Below, in pieces: positions 10,077 through 20,519 of a stretch of 64,000 nucleotides of DNA (position 1 is the first letter of the stretch; each line of letters opens with the position of its first letter). The stretch lies in assembly GCA_963575745.1 (NCBI GenBank), contig CAUYUJ010016160.1, forward strand, positions 683,178 to 747,177, given 5' to 3'. The notes below the pieces were generated by a model. It saw only the letters and a program-made list of their open reading frames with translations, did not search any database and was not told where the DNA came from. The translations under genes were made by a program, and so were the position numbers. This DNA is from Prorocentrum cordatum. Taxonomy: Eukaryota > Sar > Dinophyceae > Prorocentrales > Prorocentraceae.

Positions 10077-10138
10077 TCATGTTTGGCCAATGTCGGGATC
10101 ATCTTGGGCTGTCTTGCGAGCTCTTGTGCTCGATGCTG

Positions 10139-10161
10139 CCTATATATATATATATATATTA
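10139..10161. repeat. (AT)n microsatellite
   Basis: About ten TA dinucleotides. Similar short tracts at 11505-11535, 14787-14818 and 18172-18200. Confidence 0.9.
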
Positions 10162-10640
10162 AGCCAGCACGAATCAACGGATTCAGCCGATTTGGGCCTC
10201 TTGAGCTTGCCCCGCAGGGGCCTCCAAGAGGGCCCAAGAGACCCTCAAGACGGCTCCAGACGGGGCCCCCGGGAACTCCTTATGGCATGCTGGATGTTCG
10301 GAGCCGAGCCTCGCTGCATGCTAGATCTATGCATGGGGAAAGGGGGGCAGAGGGATTCTTCCCTCCGGCCGCCCGCTCACATGGTCAAACTTGGGACAAC
10401 CCCGGTCACCGCCCCCACAAGGCGGGCAAGGGTATCAAAGGGAGGGGGGCGTCTCTCCGGCTTAGTTACGACTTCGCTCGGTTCCTCCGTGGTTGGCGTG
10501 CTTGAGGCGGCGGGCACCAGGCCGCCACAGGGAACTGGGGGGAGCGACTCGCCAGGGATGGGAGGTCGTCACCCCCTCACACAGAGGACGAGGGTGGAGA
10601 TCTCTGGGGAGGGAGGGAGTCGGAGGAGTGAGCATAAGGA
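10162..10640. other. No supported gene
   Basis: GC-rich with GGCCTCCAAGAGGGCCC words like those of the long degenerate arrays further right. No exon-like block. Confidence 0.5.
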
Positions 10641-10795
10641 GGAGAAGGTGAGGAGAAGGAGAACAAGTAGGAGGAGGAGGAGGAGGAGGAGGAGGAGGAG
10701 GAGGAGGAGGAGTGAGCAGGAGGAGGAGGAGGAGGAGGAGAAGGAGGAGGAGGAGGAGGAGGAGAAGGAGGAGGAGGAGGAGTGAGCAGGAGGAG
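10640..10795. repeat. (GGA)n microsatellite
   Basis: About fifty purine triplets with single AAG or TGA interruptions. Open frames through it encode only poly-Arg, poly-Glu or poly-Gly and are not genes. Confidence 0.92.
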
Positions 10796-11257
10796 AGGCG
10801 ACGGGAGGCGGATCCCCCAGTTGAGCTCCGGGGCGCTGTGAGTGCCAGGCAGGTTCCTTTCGTGCCTCGGCGTGGCCCGAGATGGCTGACGTGCTCTCCA
10901 GCCGTGTATGTGCACAAGTCTGGCCTCAGGCCCTCAACAGTCATTAGTGCCACTTCTGTCCAGCCTCGGGAACATGCATGTTCAGCAAGCTACGGCCTTT
11001 TGGGGGCAGAGGTCTTGAGCGGGCAATCGTGCTTGGAGGCTGTGAGGGTTGTGCTTCTGCAGGGTACACGAATTCAATAGAAACTATCGTGATTTGCAGG
11101 GCCCCTGGTCTGCATTGCAAATGCGTCACTGGATTCTCTGCATACTTTTGTTTCGCAGCCGAGTCCCGATCGGTGCTGCCGTGTGTGGCTAATGCCACCC
11201 TGCTTCCATCGTGTGTTCTCCATTCTCCCACCCGCCCATTATTGGACATGTTTCCAG

Positions 11258-11355
11258 GCAAGATGAACGCGTTGCCCAAGCTTGCGCAGGGCTCAGATCG
11301 GCAGGGGGGACGTCGTTGTAAGCTGTGCCGTTGCGGCATGCTTGAGGTGCTGTGA
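11258..11355 (+). CDS. Candidate exon, Cys-rich tail
   Basis: After a TTTCCAG acceptor the frame reads GKMNALPKLAQGSDRQGGRR, then CKLCRCGMLEVL and TGA at 11353-11355. A GTAAGC donor-like site at 11318 would end the exon earlier, before the cysteines. Third positions are mostly G or C. No family recognised. Short length keeps confidence low. Confidence 0.35.
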
Positions 11356-11477
11356 TGTCCAGTGCAGATGGAAACGCTGATTGGTTGACCTGGCCTGGCC
11401 CGTGGATTGAGTACATGTGAGCGCTTGCATTCCAGGGGTAGTGATTCAGATCAGCACAGACTTTCCCTCTGCACCTC

Positions 11478-11504
11478 TCTCTCTCTCTCTGTCTCTCCAT
11501 AGTG

Positions 11505-11537
<33 letters not shown>

Positions 11538-11540
11538 CTC
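11478..11540. repeat. (CT)n and (AT)n microsatellites
   Basis: CTCTCTCTCTCTCTG followed about twenty bases later by an alternating TA tract. Confidence 0.9.
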
Positions 11541-11571
11541 GTGATCTCTCTGACTCTCTGTCGCGCAGTAC

Positions 11572-12066
11572 ATGTCCTTCTTTGTCCCGCTCATCAGTCG
11601 TTCTCGGGCTGCTGGGCACTATCCAAGACAGCCCGCACGAATGGGGCATTTGCGAAACTTGACAGGCGCCCACTGCCCCCGATTGAATGTTGATTTGCTT
11701 GACCGGGGTGCAGGATCGAGGCTTGCAACCCTTCGCCAAATGCTTGCGACGATTGGTATATCCCCGAGGCCATTAAGAATATATACCCAGTCGATTTGCC
11801 TTGAAAGGGTTGGGCCATACATGGCCCTTGGGATCCCGTTGCGGCGCAACCCCAGTCAGCATGTCGCACGCTGCTGGGGTCGCGAAAGAACCTCGCGGCC
11901 CGCCAGGGCACCATGGAACGAACTCTGGGAACGAAGGACCTTGCAATCCAGCGCTAGGACCCGGCACGAGACGCATCGGGCCAGGATGCCTTTAGCTTCT
12001 CCGCTTGGAGACTCAGCTAAGAAACTCAGACCCTGGGCAAAACATTTGGCGGATTTTCTGTGTTGA
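11572..12066 (+). other. Unsupported 164-codon ORF
   Basis: Open from an ATG at 11572 to a TGA at 12064. The composition is plausible (LDRGAGSRLATLRQML) but third positions are not biased and two antisense frames are also open. No motif. Kept as a pointer only, because the better candidate exon at 12126 follows it. Confidence 0.2.
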
Positions 12067-12125
12067 ATTCATACCATGGGTTGAGGTCATTCCAAGGGTT
12101 TCTAGCTGCCGCGTCCCCTCTACAG

Positions 12126-12283
12126 ATGCGAGGAGAAGGATCAAGAGGGATAAAGAGGAGCAGGAAGATTATGCACGAAAATCCGGGCCCCCTGATATCA
12201 CATTTCGAACATTGTCACCCGACACGGATGAGTGCGTGGTCACGCACGGAGTGTGGTGCAACGTCGATTGGATGAAGCGCAAG
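12126..12283 (+). CDS. Candidate internal exon, charged
   Basis: Bounded by CCTCTACAG at the left and AAG|GTCGAT at the right. The frame reads ARRRIKRDKEEQEDYARKSG, then PPDITFRTLSPDTDECVV, then THGVWCNVDWMKRK. It is neither low-complexity nor repeat-derived, and the antisense frames are worse. The basic-acidic start suggests a helix. No known domain recognised. The phase of neighbouring exons is unknown. Confidence 0.48.
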
Positions 12284-12489
12284 GTCGATTCCTACCATTG
12301 TTGCTTACATGCCATTGGCTGCGCTCCGATTGTACCGCCGCCCCCCCAGCCGCATTTGACGCGGCTGTGCCGTTCAATTTCCCAAGAGGATGTGGTCTTC
12401 ACTGCAGCTCTCGTCCTGGCTCGCATGATCCCCTGTTAGAGTCGATCCCAAGCCCCACACCGACGTCAAAAACCCACAGGCGTTTGACA

Positions 12490-12655
12490 TATTTGGCTTC
12501 TTTGGGACATCCTTGGGAGACAGCGTGGCCACGTGGAGCTGCCTTGGGGCAGCCGTGGATTATCTTGGTCTATCTTGTGCTATCTTGGAGGCCATATTGG
12601 GCCAACCCGGGCAATCTTGTAGCCGTATTGGGCCATCTTGGACGCTTTGACTAGC
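12490..12655. repeat. CTTGGG-type degenerate minisatellite (short)
   Basis: Words such as GGCCATCTTGG and CTATCTTGGAGGCC recur every 10-20 bases. Same type as the arrays at 13855-14300, 17240-17930, 18780-19075, 20520-21240 and 21360-21760. Confidence 0.6.
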
Positions 12656-12730
12656 CCTCCCCGTCGTCCAGGCGCAGGGTCGGGGGTAGGGGGGCGGGTC
12701 AAGTTCCTGACAGGAACGCCACAAGCTGTA

Positions 12731-12816
12731 TCGCACACACAGACATACACACACACACACTCACACAGACATACACACACACGCACACACACACACACGT
12801 ACACGCGCACGTACAC

Positions 12817-12850
<34 letters not shown>

Positions 12851-12873
12851 GCACGCACGCACACACGCACGCA

Positions 12874-12923
<50 letters not shown>

Positions 12924-12971
12924 CACGCCCACGCCCGCACGCACACACACGCACACACACACACACGCACG

Positions 12972-13017
<46 letters not shown>

Positions 13018-13035
13018 CACACACACGCCCACCCA
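12731..13035. repeat. (CA)n / (CACG)n microsatellite
   Basis: About 300 bp of CA dinucleotides mixed with CACG tetranucleotides. Z-DNA-prone alternating purine-pyrimidine DNA. Long Cys-Val or Thr-His frames through it are artefacts. Confidence 0.95.
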
Positions 13036-13109
13036 CCCGCACCCGCCCAAACCGCATAGGCAGAGGTGGCCATCGGATGGATAGCCATCCGGAACCAATA
13101 CGGACGACA

Positions 13110-13270
13110 GGTGTGGGACGCTCGCGAGGCGTGCCACGCATGCCAGGTGCGTCACGCGCACTCATTGCGGCAGGTGACCCAGGAGCCTAAGCTTGCCAGG
13201 CACGTCTGGTGCGCCAGATGCGCCACGTGTGCCACATGTTCTAGCCGCGCCAGGTGCGCCACGATCGCGG
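13110..13270. repeat. GCCAGGTGCGCCAC minisatellite, degenerate
   Basis: Words of the type GCCAGGTGCG and GCCACGTGTG recur between 13128 and 13262. No gene. Confidence 0.5.
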
Positions 13271-13329
13271 CGCAGAATCAGCCCGCGTGGGTTTTGGATT
13301 GCCATTTGCCCAAGCTCCCACAGCAAGGA

Positions 13330-13690
13330 CTACCGTAGCTCAAGCTCCTCAGGTCGACGCCGTTGGGGCCGGTATGTCAGCGCAAGGCTATCCTGTGGTC
13401 TGTACAGGACAAAGTCAGCCAGGCGGCGACAGGTGCGCCAGTGGTCGTGCCAGACTATGTCGACACCCCCGCAATCCATGTCAAAAGAAATCCAGATGGG
13501 CGGCGGTGTGATCAGTCTGGTATTGCATACGGTGCGTGCACCCGCGATTCGTTTGAATGTGTGTTTGATTGGGTAGTGGGCGAGCGCGCAGCGGACCCAT
13601 GTGATCTCGCCCCCGCGACCCTTGCCAACAACAAGTTCAAAGTCATCGCGGGCGCCGCTCATGATCCAGATTGCGTCGCCGCGTGCAAGA
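13330..13690 (-). pseudogene. Antisense fragment resembling a retroelement aspartic protease
   Basis: The complementary frame ending at 13330 contains ISFDMDCGGVDIVWHDHW, then RTCRRLADFVLYRPQDSL and ALTYRPQRRR. The spacing (hydrophobic-D, GGVDIV, H-D-W, L...F, D-S-L-A-L-T-Y) recalls the C-terminal part of Ty3/gypsy retropepsins, where a V-D-x-V-L-G-x-D-W-L block follows the catalytic DSG. The DSG half is not visible upstream (higher coordinates), where a GTCTTGG array begins, so this would be a truncated remnant. The + strand frame at 13363-13761 is also open and protein-like, which weakens the call. Confidence 0.33.
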
Positions 13691-13854
13691 TGTATAGTGT
13701 TTTGACGGGGGTGCTGTCGGGGACGGCTGGTCGAAGAAAGGATCTGATCAGTTGCTTATGACACATCCGCAACCGTGCTGGCGGAGCATTCTGTGCTGCA
13801 CCCCTGAGGCCGTCACGTGTGGCACGTCGCGCTTCGTCTTTTTGAGGATCTTTC

Positions 13855-14300
13855 ATGCGCCTCATATGGACCGCCTTGGGGCCCTTTGGGCCATCTTGGA
13901 GCCCTCTCGGGGTAGTGGAGAGTGTCTCTGGGAACTGTCGTGTGTCCGTCTTGGGCGGTCTAGTGGCCCTCTTTGGCCGCCTTAGGTCCCTGCAGAGACC
14001 CTCTTGGGTCTGCTTGGGGCCCTCTTAGAGCCGTCCTGGACTGTCTAGTTGCCTTCTTGGGGCTCTCAGTGGGCACATGTGGGACTTTCGAAGATCGCAC
14101 GTGGACCGATCTTTGACCGAAACGCGTGGAAATCAAAACCCGTTTCGAACAACGTAAGGGCAAACAATGTGCTTGGCCCCTAGGCCTCCATGATAATGTC
14201 TGGGGGTGTCTGGGAGCCTCTTTGGGGCATATTGTGACGTGTTCGGCACTTTCTGGTCGTTGTTGGGGTGCATCTTGAGGCAGTGTTGGGCAATATTTTC
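13855..14300. repeat. CTTGGGGCC-type degenerate array
   Basis: CCTTGGGGCCCTTTGGGCCATCTTGGAGCC and similar words repeat with a loose 10-12 bp period, interrupted by an AT-richer insert at 14095-14185 (AAAACCCGTTTCGAACAACG). Confidence 0.7.
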
Positions 14301-14439
14301 GGGCCTTGTGGCCTTCCGCGGCCGACGTGGAGGCCTCGCAGAGCCTCGGCTTGCGCCAGGGAGGCGCCGGCGCGGCCCATGGAGCGTTAGGAGGGTGGTG
14401 GTGGGTGGGGTGGGTCTGGGGGGGGGTGGGGGAGCGCAC

Positions 14440-14680
14440 GCAACTGGAAGTGATGGACGGGGGCGTAGGTGACAGACAGAAGTCCTACCAGACCGTACTT
14501 GGCATTCTACCGCACCTCAACGTGAGAGGGGGCACGGTGGCGGATGGAGAGGAATCGGTGATCCATCTTTTCCCGAAGGGGATGAACGTGGGTTGGAAGA
14601 GGAAGCGGCGTAACACATGTAAACACAGGGCTGGTGGGATTGGTGGCCCTGGGCGTGGTCGCAACAAACACAAGACATGG
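14440..14680 (+). CDS. Candidate exon, unknown protein
   Basis: The frame that opens at 14306 reads TQLEVMDGGVGDRQKSYQTV, LGILPHLNVRGGTVADGEES, VIHLFPKGMNVGWKRKRRNT and CKH. Third positions are about 70 percent G or C and the composition is balanced, unlike the antisense frame. The frame continues into an AT microsatellite at 14787 and so must end earlier, probably at a donor near 14620-14680. No domain recognised; the basic KRKRR could be a nuclear targeting motif. Confidence 0.42.
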
Positions 14681-14786
14681 GACAGGAGTCTGTCCTCCGG
14701 TAGTTTCTTGCTCATGGCGTCTTTATGTATGTCTAATTGTCGCAGCATTTCTCCCCCTTTCTCGCCTTATGACTTGTATCATACGT

Positions 14787-14880
14787 ATATATATATATGC
14801 ATATACATATATATATAGATGTATGTTTGTGTATGCATATGTATATGTATATGTAGATGCATATGTATGTGTGGATGCTT
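14787..14880. repeat. (AT)n with TATG interruptions
   Basis: Alternating TATATATGCATATACATATA-like DNA passing into GTATATGTATATGTAGATGC. Confidence 0.85.
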
Positions 14881-14905
14881 GGATGTGTTGCCTTAGTGGT
14901 CCTCT

Positions 14906-15782
14906 GTGGCTGGCGAGCAGATGACACAGATATGTGTATCGTACGTGGGGGGGCTTCCCCTTAACTTGCATCGTCGTGTTATGTCATCGCTGCCTCGGGT
15001 TTCTCGGAGAGACGTTGCCAAGATTTGCTTTGGCGTTGGGATTACGGCGGGGATTCCCGAACTCAATTTGGATATTGGTTTATTTGGGAGTCTCCGTTAA
15101 GTGTTGAATAATTAAGAGGTTCTGCCTAGGTCACAGCTCATCATTGCGCATGCGCATTTGCTATATCGTTGAGGATTGCAGGATTATGACATTTGGATTG
15201 ATTACATGCGTGTCTACTGCTTTTCCAATGTCGGCGCCTTGTTTCGTTGATATTCTGCATGCTCACCTTATCTACCAAGGTGCGAGGGGACGTGGAGATA
15301 CCAGTCTCGGTTTTATTGCAAAGTTCGAAGTCTCACGAGGCGCTGATACTTGATACATGCATGTGCAGGGGGATCGTTTGGAGGTCGGCCTTCCACCAGA
15401 TCAGCTGAATGTCACGAATTAATACTTCTGGACGCAGTGCAAGTCATAGTCTGAGCCCGTGTGTTCAGACAGGGTAACGTCTTAGTTGCCATGTGGTTGT
15501 TTGAGCCCACCTCTAGAACTGAACAGGGGTAGGCCGCAGAACGTGCTGATTGTGGCAAGCCTGCGACCCCCAAATGATCGGCAACGAGTGGTTTCAGCCC
15601 AGGCTGAACACATGTCAATCGTGCGTGTCCGTACGAACGCCTTCGTGCCGGTCGCATACGTCCCCTCGGGTGCCTTTATCTCTGCGTTTGGGCAGCAGTC
15701 AATAACTCTGATAGGATGTAAAGTGTCGCCCTTGCGTCTTGCAGTTCAGCTCTTTGTGGCAGCATACTTGCTCTGCGCGTGA
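14906..15782 (+). other. Weak ORFs, no supported gene
   Basis: Two short frames, 14906-15100 (ending ELNLDIGLFGSLR) and 15486-15782 (with NVLIVASLRPPNDRQRVV), have protein-like composition but no third-position bias or motif. The region is AT-richer than average and free of visible repeats. Confidence 0.2.
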
Positions 15783-15973
15783 TCTAGAAAAACGTTATCG
15801 GCGATCTTTCCGATGGAGATGTAGTGCATCTGTCCGCGCGCACCCTACGTATATTTAGACACCCCAGCTAGTATGCATACAGAGCTGTACCCAAAAGTGA
15901 TCCATATCGGGGTGACTCATACTGGGCCATGTCATGCGCATCAAGGCTGGGCACGGCATTTCGAGCATACGAA

Positions 15974-16049
15974 CAATGCATTCCAAGCACGACGATGTTG
16001 CCTTAGGCCTTGAATGGGATGAGGGGGAGCCAGCAGCAGTGGGCAGGGT
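15974..16049 (+). CDS. Candidate small exon with acidic peptide
   Basis: Reads MHSKHDDVALGLEWDEGEP then AAVGR and meets a GTATGC donor-like site at about 16050. It lies immediately left of a family F element. Too short for identification. Confidence 0.28.
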
Positions 16050-16054
16050 ATGCG

Positions 16055-16203
16055 TGGCATCGCTCAGACTTGTGAATATTTACTTGTCGAGGCCAGCGCC
16101 AGATCCTCTCGACCATCTTGGTGCATCGTGGATCATCAAGAGGAAAAAAGCACGCACGAAGCTAAGCACTGCCCGGGGAATGGACGTCCGAGCGACGGCA
16201 AGC
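16055..16203. mobile_element. Inverted-repeat element family F, divergent copy
   Basis: Left end GGCATCGCTCAGACTTGTGA and right end GGACGTCCGAGCGACGGCAA are inverted repeats. The interior is longer and more divergent than in the copies at 28132, 36787 and 59761. No target duplication visible. Confidence 0.6.
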
Positions 16204-16585
16204 ACGAGGTGCACGCGACAGCCTTTGAAGTGAAGCCGCCCACACCTCTGCAATCGTGATGCATGAATTTTGGTTATGATGTGTGATAGCTAACGGCTGT
16301 TCTCCGCCGATTGGTCCGCTTGGCGCACGGCAGGTTCGCGAATGTAATAGCCCGCAACACATGCTGGGGACGCCTGGTTCGCCCAGCATTTGCGCGAGGA
16401 TTTCCTCATGTATTCCCGCCTTGGCCACGAAGCCCAGGCAGCCAGCATGAACATTTCACAAGACAGCTCGCTTCTGTAGGCCTGACCGTCCCGCGGCCCA
16501 GACGGCAAGCATAGACCCGGCGTGGCCTCGCACAAGCCGTGGGCGAGCGCGCCCGTCCTCGTCCCCTTCCTCATCGTCCGCCTCA

Positions 16586-16849
16586 TTGTCTTTGATGAAC
16601 GTCGTCGTCCTCGTCCTCTTCCTCCTGGCTCCTGCTAGCCACTTCCTCTTCCTCAGTCCTCATCCTGCGGGCGGGACCTTACTGGGGAGGCCGTGTGGGC
16701 TGGGGATTGGAGAAGCTGTAATCTCTCCCTCGGCGGATGCTGGCGGAAGCTGGCGGATGGCGGCGGATGAGAAGCAAGGGCAGTTGCGCCGCCGGTTGCA
16801 AGAGCCAGCCGTCCAACACATGTTGCCTTCTCGGGCCCCGGGTTGTTAA
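16586..16849 (+). CDS. Weak 87-codon ORF with hydrophobic N-terminus
   Basis: Starts MSLMNVVVLVLFLLAPASHF, which looks like a signal or membrane segment, and ends with a hydrophilic MAADEKQGQLRRRLQEP stretch and a TAA. The hydrophobic part coincides with a degenerate TCC tract, which yields Leu/Val-rich peptides in this frame by composition alone, so the signal may be spurious. Confidence 0.25.
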   Translation: MSLMNVVVLVLFLLAPASHFLFLSPHPAGGTLLGRPCGLGIGEAVISPSADAGGSWRMAADEKQGQLRRRLQEPAVQHMLPSRAPGC

Positions 16850-17239
16850 GAGAACCACGTGGGGCTGGCCCTCGTGGGGTGGCGCGCTATGCAGTGGGAC
16901 TCCGTGGGCTGTGGCTCTAAATCTAGTGGGTCGCTAGGGCACCGCGTGCGATTTTTGATAATGAAACTTCTTGAGCTGTGGGCACTGACACCATCTGATT
17001 GCGAAGCGGATCCTCTACTCTCCTAGTCTGCGTCCTCTGCGCCCCCCCCACTTTCCACTCTTCTTACCCTTCACTCAGACTATCCACTTTTCGTCTACTC
17101 CCCCCGTCTCTGCTTTGCGCTCGACTTCGCTCGATTACTTGCCATGAGTTCTATGCTCCCTATCCTCTGCCCTGTGCTCCTGTACCCACAATCCTCGGCC
17201 GTATGCTATTCCCTTTTTGTGTATTTTTTGTTTATAATC

Positions 17240-17930
17240 CTGGCGGAACGCGAAAGGGGTCCCCCCCCAAAAACCGGACTCCCGGGATCTGGGGCTTTGG
17301 GACCCTCTGGACGGGCCTCGAAGCGGCCCCCCGGGCCTCGCAGGGCTTTTTGCCAAGCCTTCCCAGCACACCTAAGGCGATCAGGGGGGTCATCGGAGAC
17401 GTCCCACAGACCCCCAAGACAGCACAAGAGCGCTCCAAGAGTGACCGATGTGACCTCCAGATGGCCCAAGAGGCCTCCAGGACAGTCCCAAAGAGGCCTC
17501 CAAGAGCACTCCCAAGAAGACCCCAAGAGGCACAAATCATTGATTTTCTGTTGGTTTTTGGTGAATTTGGGTGTTCTCCTCTTTTCGGCTTCCCGACGCT
17601 CCAAGACGGTGGTCTTCTGGGCGTCCGAAGCCGCCTGGGAGGCTCCAAGATCGCCCCACAACCATCCGAAAGGGCTTCCGGGCAGTCCAAGAGAGCCCCA
17701 AAACGGCACAACACGGGTCCAAGATGGCCCTCAGAGAGCCCCATGGCGGCCCAAGATGGCCCCAAGACACCTTCCGAAGCATTCCAAATCGTGACCCGGT
17801 CGTTCAGGGAAACCGTGGTTGGAGGCAGGGTGGCCCGAGCAAGCCCCCAGAGGCCCCCAGAATATGCCCAGGAGGCCTCCATAAGGCTTTAAGAAAGCTT
17901 GAAGCAACTTTTGTGAGGCCCCAGAGGCTC
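17240..17930. repeat. CCAAGAGGCC-type degenerate array (inverted orientation)
   Basis: GGCCCCAAGAC, CCTCCAAGAG and CCAAGATGGCC words on the + strand, the reverse complement of the CTTGG arrays elsewhere. An AT-richer core at 17535-17600 (ATTGATTTTCTGTTGG ... CTTTTCGGCTTCCCGACG) partly matches, inverted, the core at 20900-20990 of the array at 20520-21240. Confidence 0.7.
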
Positions 17931-18315
17931 TCCAAGGAGGAGCCTCCGCAAAAAAGAGCTGCGGAGGATGGGGAGAATGCGCAGGGCATGGCCAACATGA
18001 AAAAAATAAGCATGGAGGAAGGATAACGAATAACATTATTATAGCGGCGATGCCGGAAAAGGCAACAAGGAGTTATAGCTGAGTTGTCGGTTTGACCTTC
18101 CTGCTATTCCGCCTGCACACCAAACTTCAAGGACCAAGGTGCATGGCGCGAAGCGCCAATGCAGTCTTGTGTATATGTATATATGTGTTTATATCTATAT
18201 GTATCGATTCTCTACGTGGACTACGCTGCCTACGTTATTGAGTTTATTTGGCATGTGCTATACACCATGCGCTCTCCCCACGCTCACTCGGCTATGTGTT
18301 GTTTCTTCGTTTTCT

Positions 18316-18386
18316 GTCTCTCTCTCTCTCTCTCTCTTCCTTTCTTCTTTTTTTTTTCTCTCTCTCTCTCTCTCTCTCTCTCAGCG
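18316..18386. repeat. (CT)n microsatellite
   Basis: Two CT runs separated by CCTTTCTTCTTTTTTTTT. Confidence 0.95.
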
Positions 18387-18779
18387 CGCACACGAACACA
18401 CGTTACACCCTCGTCGCAGTGCACACTATCTCAATATCGGCCTTGATCGTGCAAGCTGGCAAGTAGGAGCTTCATGACTCGGTGACCAGGCCGCCCACCG
18501 AAACCTCAGTTTTTGTTTCCGCACATATTCAACATCCGCCGGAACCATACATCAATCAACGTGAACATAGTAGTTTGCACCAACGTCTTAGAACATGCCA
18601 TCCGCAGTATGATGTGGTCGAAGACGCATGCGATGCATCAATGTCGCCCCCTGTATTTTGGAAACGCCTATGTGGTCTAGCCTTGTGTCAAGAGTTCGGC
18701 CAATCTATCGGGTCATGTGTTCCCCCAGCCGTATAGAAAAACGTTTCGGGGAACACGTGGGGGAGGAAGCCGAAGGGGA

Positions 18780-19075
18780 GGAGAGATCTCTTCGGGCTTT
18801 CCTGGAGGTTCTCTCGGAGGCCTCTTGGGAGCCGTCTTGGGTCATTATGGGGCCATCGTGGGTGCATCTTGGACCTTCTTGAAGGCATCTTGCGGCAAGC
18901 TTGGGCGTCAATGGGCCATCTTGCACGTCTTGGAGGCATCTTGGAGGCCAACTTCAGCCATCTTGGCCGTCTTGGGGCGGAAGACCGACGACCTGGGAAG
19001 GTTGCGGGTCCTCCTGGGGCGCCTTGAAGGCCATCTTGGGGCCGCCCGGAGCGGGAAGACCGACGACCTGGGATC
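18780..19075. repeat. CTTGGAGGC-type degenerate array
   Basis: CATCTTGGACCTTCTTGGAGGCATCTTG and related words, with a direct repeat GACCGACGACCTGGGA at about 18983 and 19060. Confidence 0.65.
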
Positions 19076-19084
19076 GGGGGCGGG

Positions 19085-19265
19085 AAAGAGGGGGGTGATG
19101 ACTAGGGGGGGTGGATATCATGGCGGGGGCCATGAGATCTCCCCAGATCTCATGGCGCCTCTTCTTACTTCCTTACGTCCCTGGCCCCCCCGCTGGGCCG
19201 CGCACATGACGCCGGTCATGACTTGCACTCCCCCCTCTTGGACACCCCCCTCTTGGCCGCTCCCG
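19085..19265. repeat. Dispersed element M, copy 1
   Basis: Shares GGTGATGACTAGGGGGGG, ATCATGGCGGGGGCCAT, GGCGCCTCTT, CTGGGCCGCGCAC and CCCCCCTCTTGGACGCC blocks in order with 32515-32720. No inverted termini recognised. Confidence 0.6.
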
Positions 19266-19398
19266 ATGGGAAGTGTATGCGTCCTGACTTGGTGGGAAGA
19301 CCGATGGGCCAGGAAGTTTGTGCGCCCTCTCACGTGACGGGCGCGATCGGCCGACGGCCCATGGGGAACTTGCAAGATGGACCAACAACCATTCAGCA

Positions 19399-19437
19399 TC
19401 GAGGAGGAGGAGGAGGAGGAGGAGGAGGAGGAGGAGC
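19399..19437. repeat. (GGA)n microsatellite
   Basis: Thirteen GGA triplets. Confidence 0.9.
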
Positions 19438-19537
19438 ACGCCGTGCACTCCTGTGGCAAGCCACCAGGTTGCGGCGGATCGAAGACGCCCACGGCGAAGC
19501 ACCGCCGCCCCCTGTGGCCAAGCGCTTGGCCCGATGA

Positions 19538-19725
19538 CGGCCCAAGCTATCGGACCATGTATTTCCCCGGCCGCTCGGGAAACTCTTCAGGGAACACTTG
19601 GGAGAGGATGACGGGGAAGATCAGGATGAGGAGGAGGAAGACCAGAGTAAATCCAAGACCCATCAACGATATTACAGTGAACCCTCTCCAAGCTCTCCGA
19701 TAATAAACCCCTTGCAGGGATTCAT
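19538..19725 (+). CDS. Candidate exon, acidic
   Basis: After an in-frame TGA the frame reads RPKLSDHVFPRPLGKLFREH, LGEDDGEDQDEEEEDQSKSK and THQRYYSEPSPSSP. KLFREHLGEDD looks like real protein and the acidic run is not a pure triplet array. The frame continues to a TGA at 19846 but enters a tandem repeat near 19770, so the coding part probably stops before that. Other frames are weaker. No family recognised. Confidence 0.38.
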
Positions 19726-19769
19726 TTTCACCGAGGGAAGTGCTCCGTTGGAAGACAACCGTGGGAATA

Positions 19770-19920
19770 TCCTGAACTGTGCCAGAACGCTTCCTGGGAC
19801 TTCAACGCCGCGAATCACCGCTAGTGTTGCGTATCGACCGTCCTGAATCGTGCCAGAACGCCATTCCTAGGATGCCAACACCGCGAGTCAACGTAAGTGT
19901 TGCACCCTGACAGTCCCACA
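19770..19920. repeat. Two-unit tandem repeat, about 73 bp
   Basis: CTGAACTGTGCCAGAACGCT ... AACGCCGCGAATCACCG recurs as CTGAATCGTGCCAGAACGCC ... AACACCGCGAGTCAACG. Confidence 0.7.
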
Positions 19921-19987
19921 TGGCGCCAAAATGCAACTTCTGGTACGTTAACCATGAGAATCTTTGAAACGGTTGAACGCTATTTAG

Positions 19988-20390
19988 ACGAATGTGCGCG
20001 GCGCTGAGGCGAGAGCCACATTTTGAAAAGACATCGTCTTCGATTCGTGAAGCTCTTGCACATGTTCAAAACGAATGTGCGCGGTGCTGAGGCGAGAAAC
20101 ACACTTTGAAAACCAGCCGCCCTCCGTGTGTGTAAGTCTTGCAAACTTTGGCGCTACGGCGAGGACCACATTTGAAAAGCGGCCCGCCCTCCATCCGTGA
20201 ATCTCTTGCGATGTTTCAGACGAGTGTGCGCGGCTCCTGGGGCGAGAGCCAGATTTTGAAAAGGAACCGCCCTCCATCCGTGAAGCTCTTGCAGATTTTC
20301 AATACGGATGCGCGCGGTGCTAAGGCGAGAGCATCAGTTTGAAACCAAACCGCCCTCCACCCGTGAATATGTTTCAAATTCTAAGCTTCA
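19988..20390. repeat. Satellite Q, array 1 (about 80-bp units)
   Basis: Five units of the type ACGAATGTGCGCGGCGCTGA, GGCGAGAGCCACATTTTGAA, AA..CCGCCCTCCATCCGTG, AAGCTCTTGCA, starting near 19988, 20070, 20150, 20220 and 20304. Further arrays at 26995-27375 and, more degenerate, at 23330-23735. Confidence 0.82.
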
Positions 20391-20519
20391 GGATCATAAA
20401 TGGTGAAGTCCCAGGCGAAAAGCCCTGCCCGCCCTTTCGACCGGCTTCGGGGTGCGACACGGAGGAGTTAGTCATAAGGAAAATGAATGGAGGAGAATGA
20501 GGAGGCGGCACAAAGAGGG

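Noticed and set aside
12580-13165. Cys/Val-rich and Thr/His-rich ORFs
   Set aside because: Produced entirely by the CA/CACG microsatellite.
14306-14818. Full 170-codon ORF as one protein
   Set aside because: The beginning overlaps GTGGTGGGTGGGG low-complexity DNA and the end is encoded by an AT microsatellite; only the middle was kept.
19988-20390. CRISPR array
   Set aside because: Units of about 80 bp with no alternating conserved and unique parts; the genome is eukaryotic in character.
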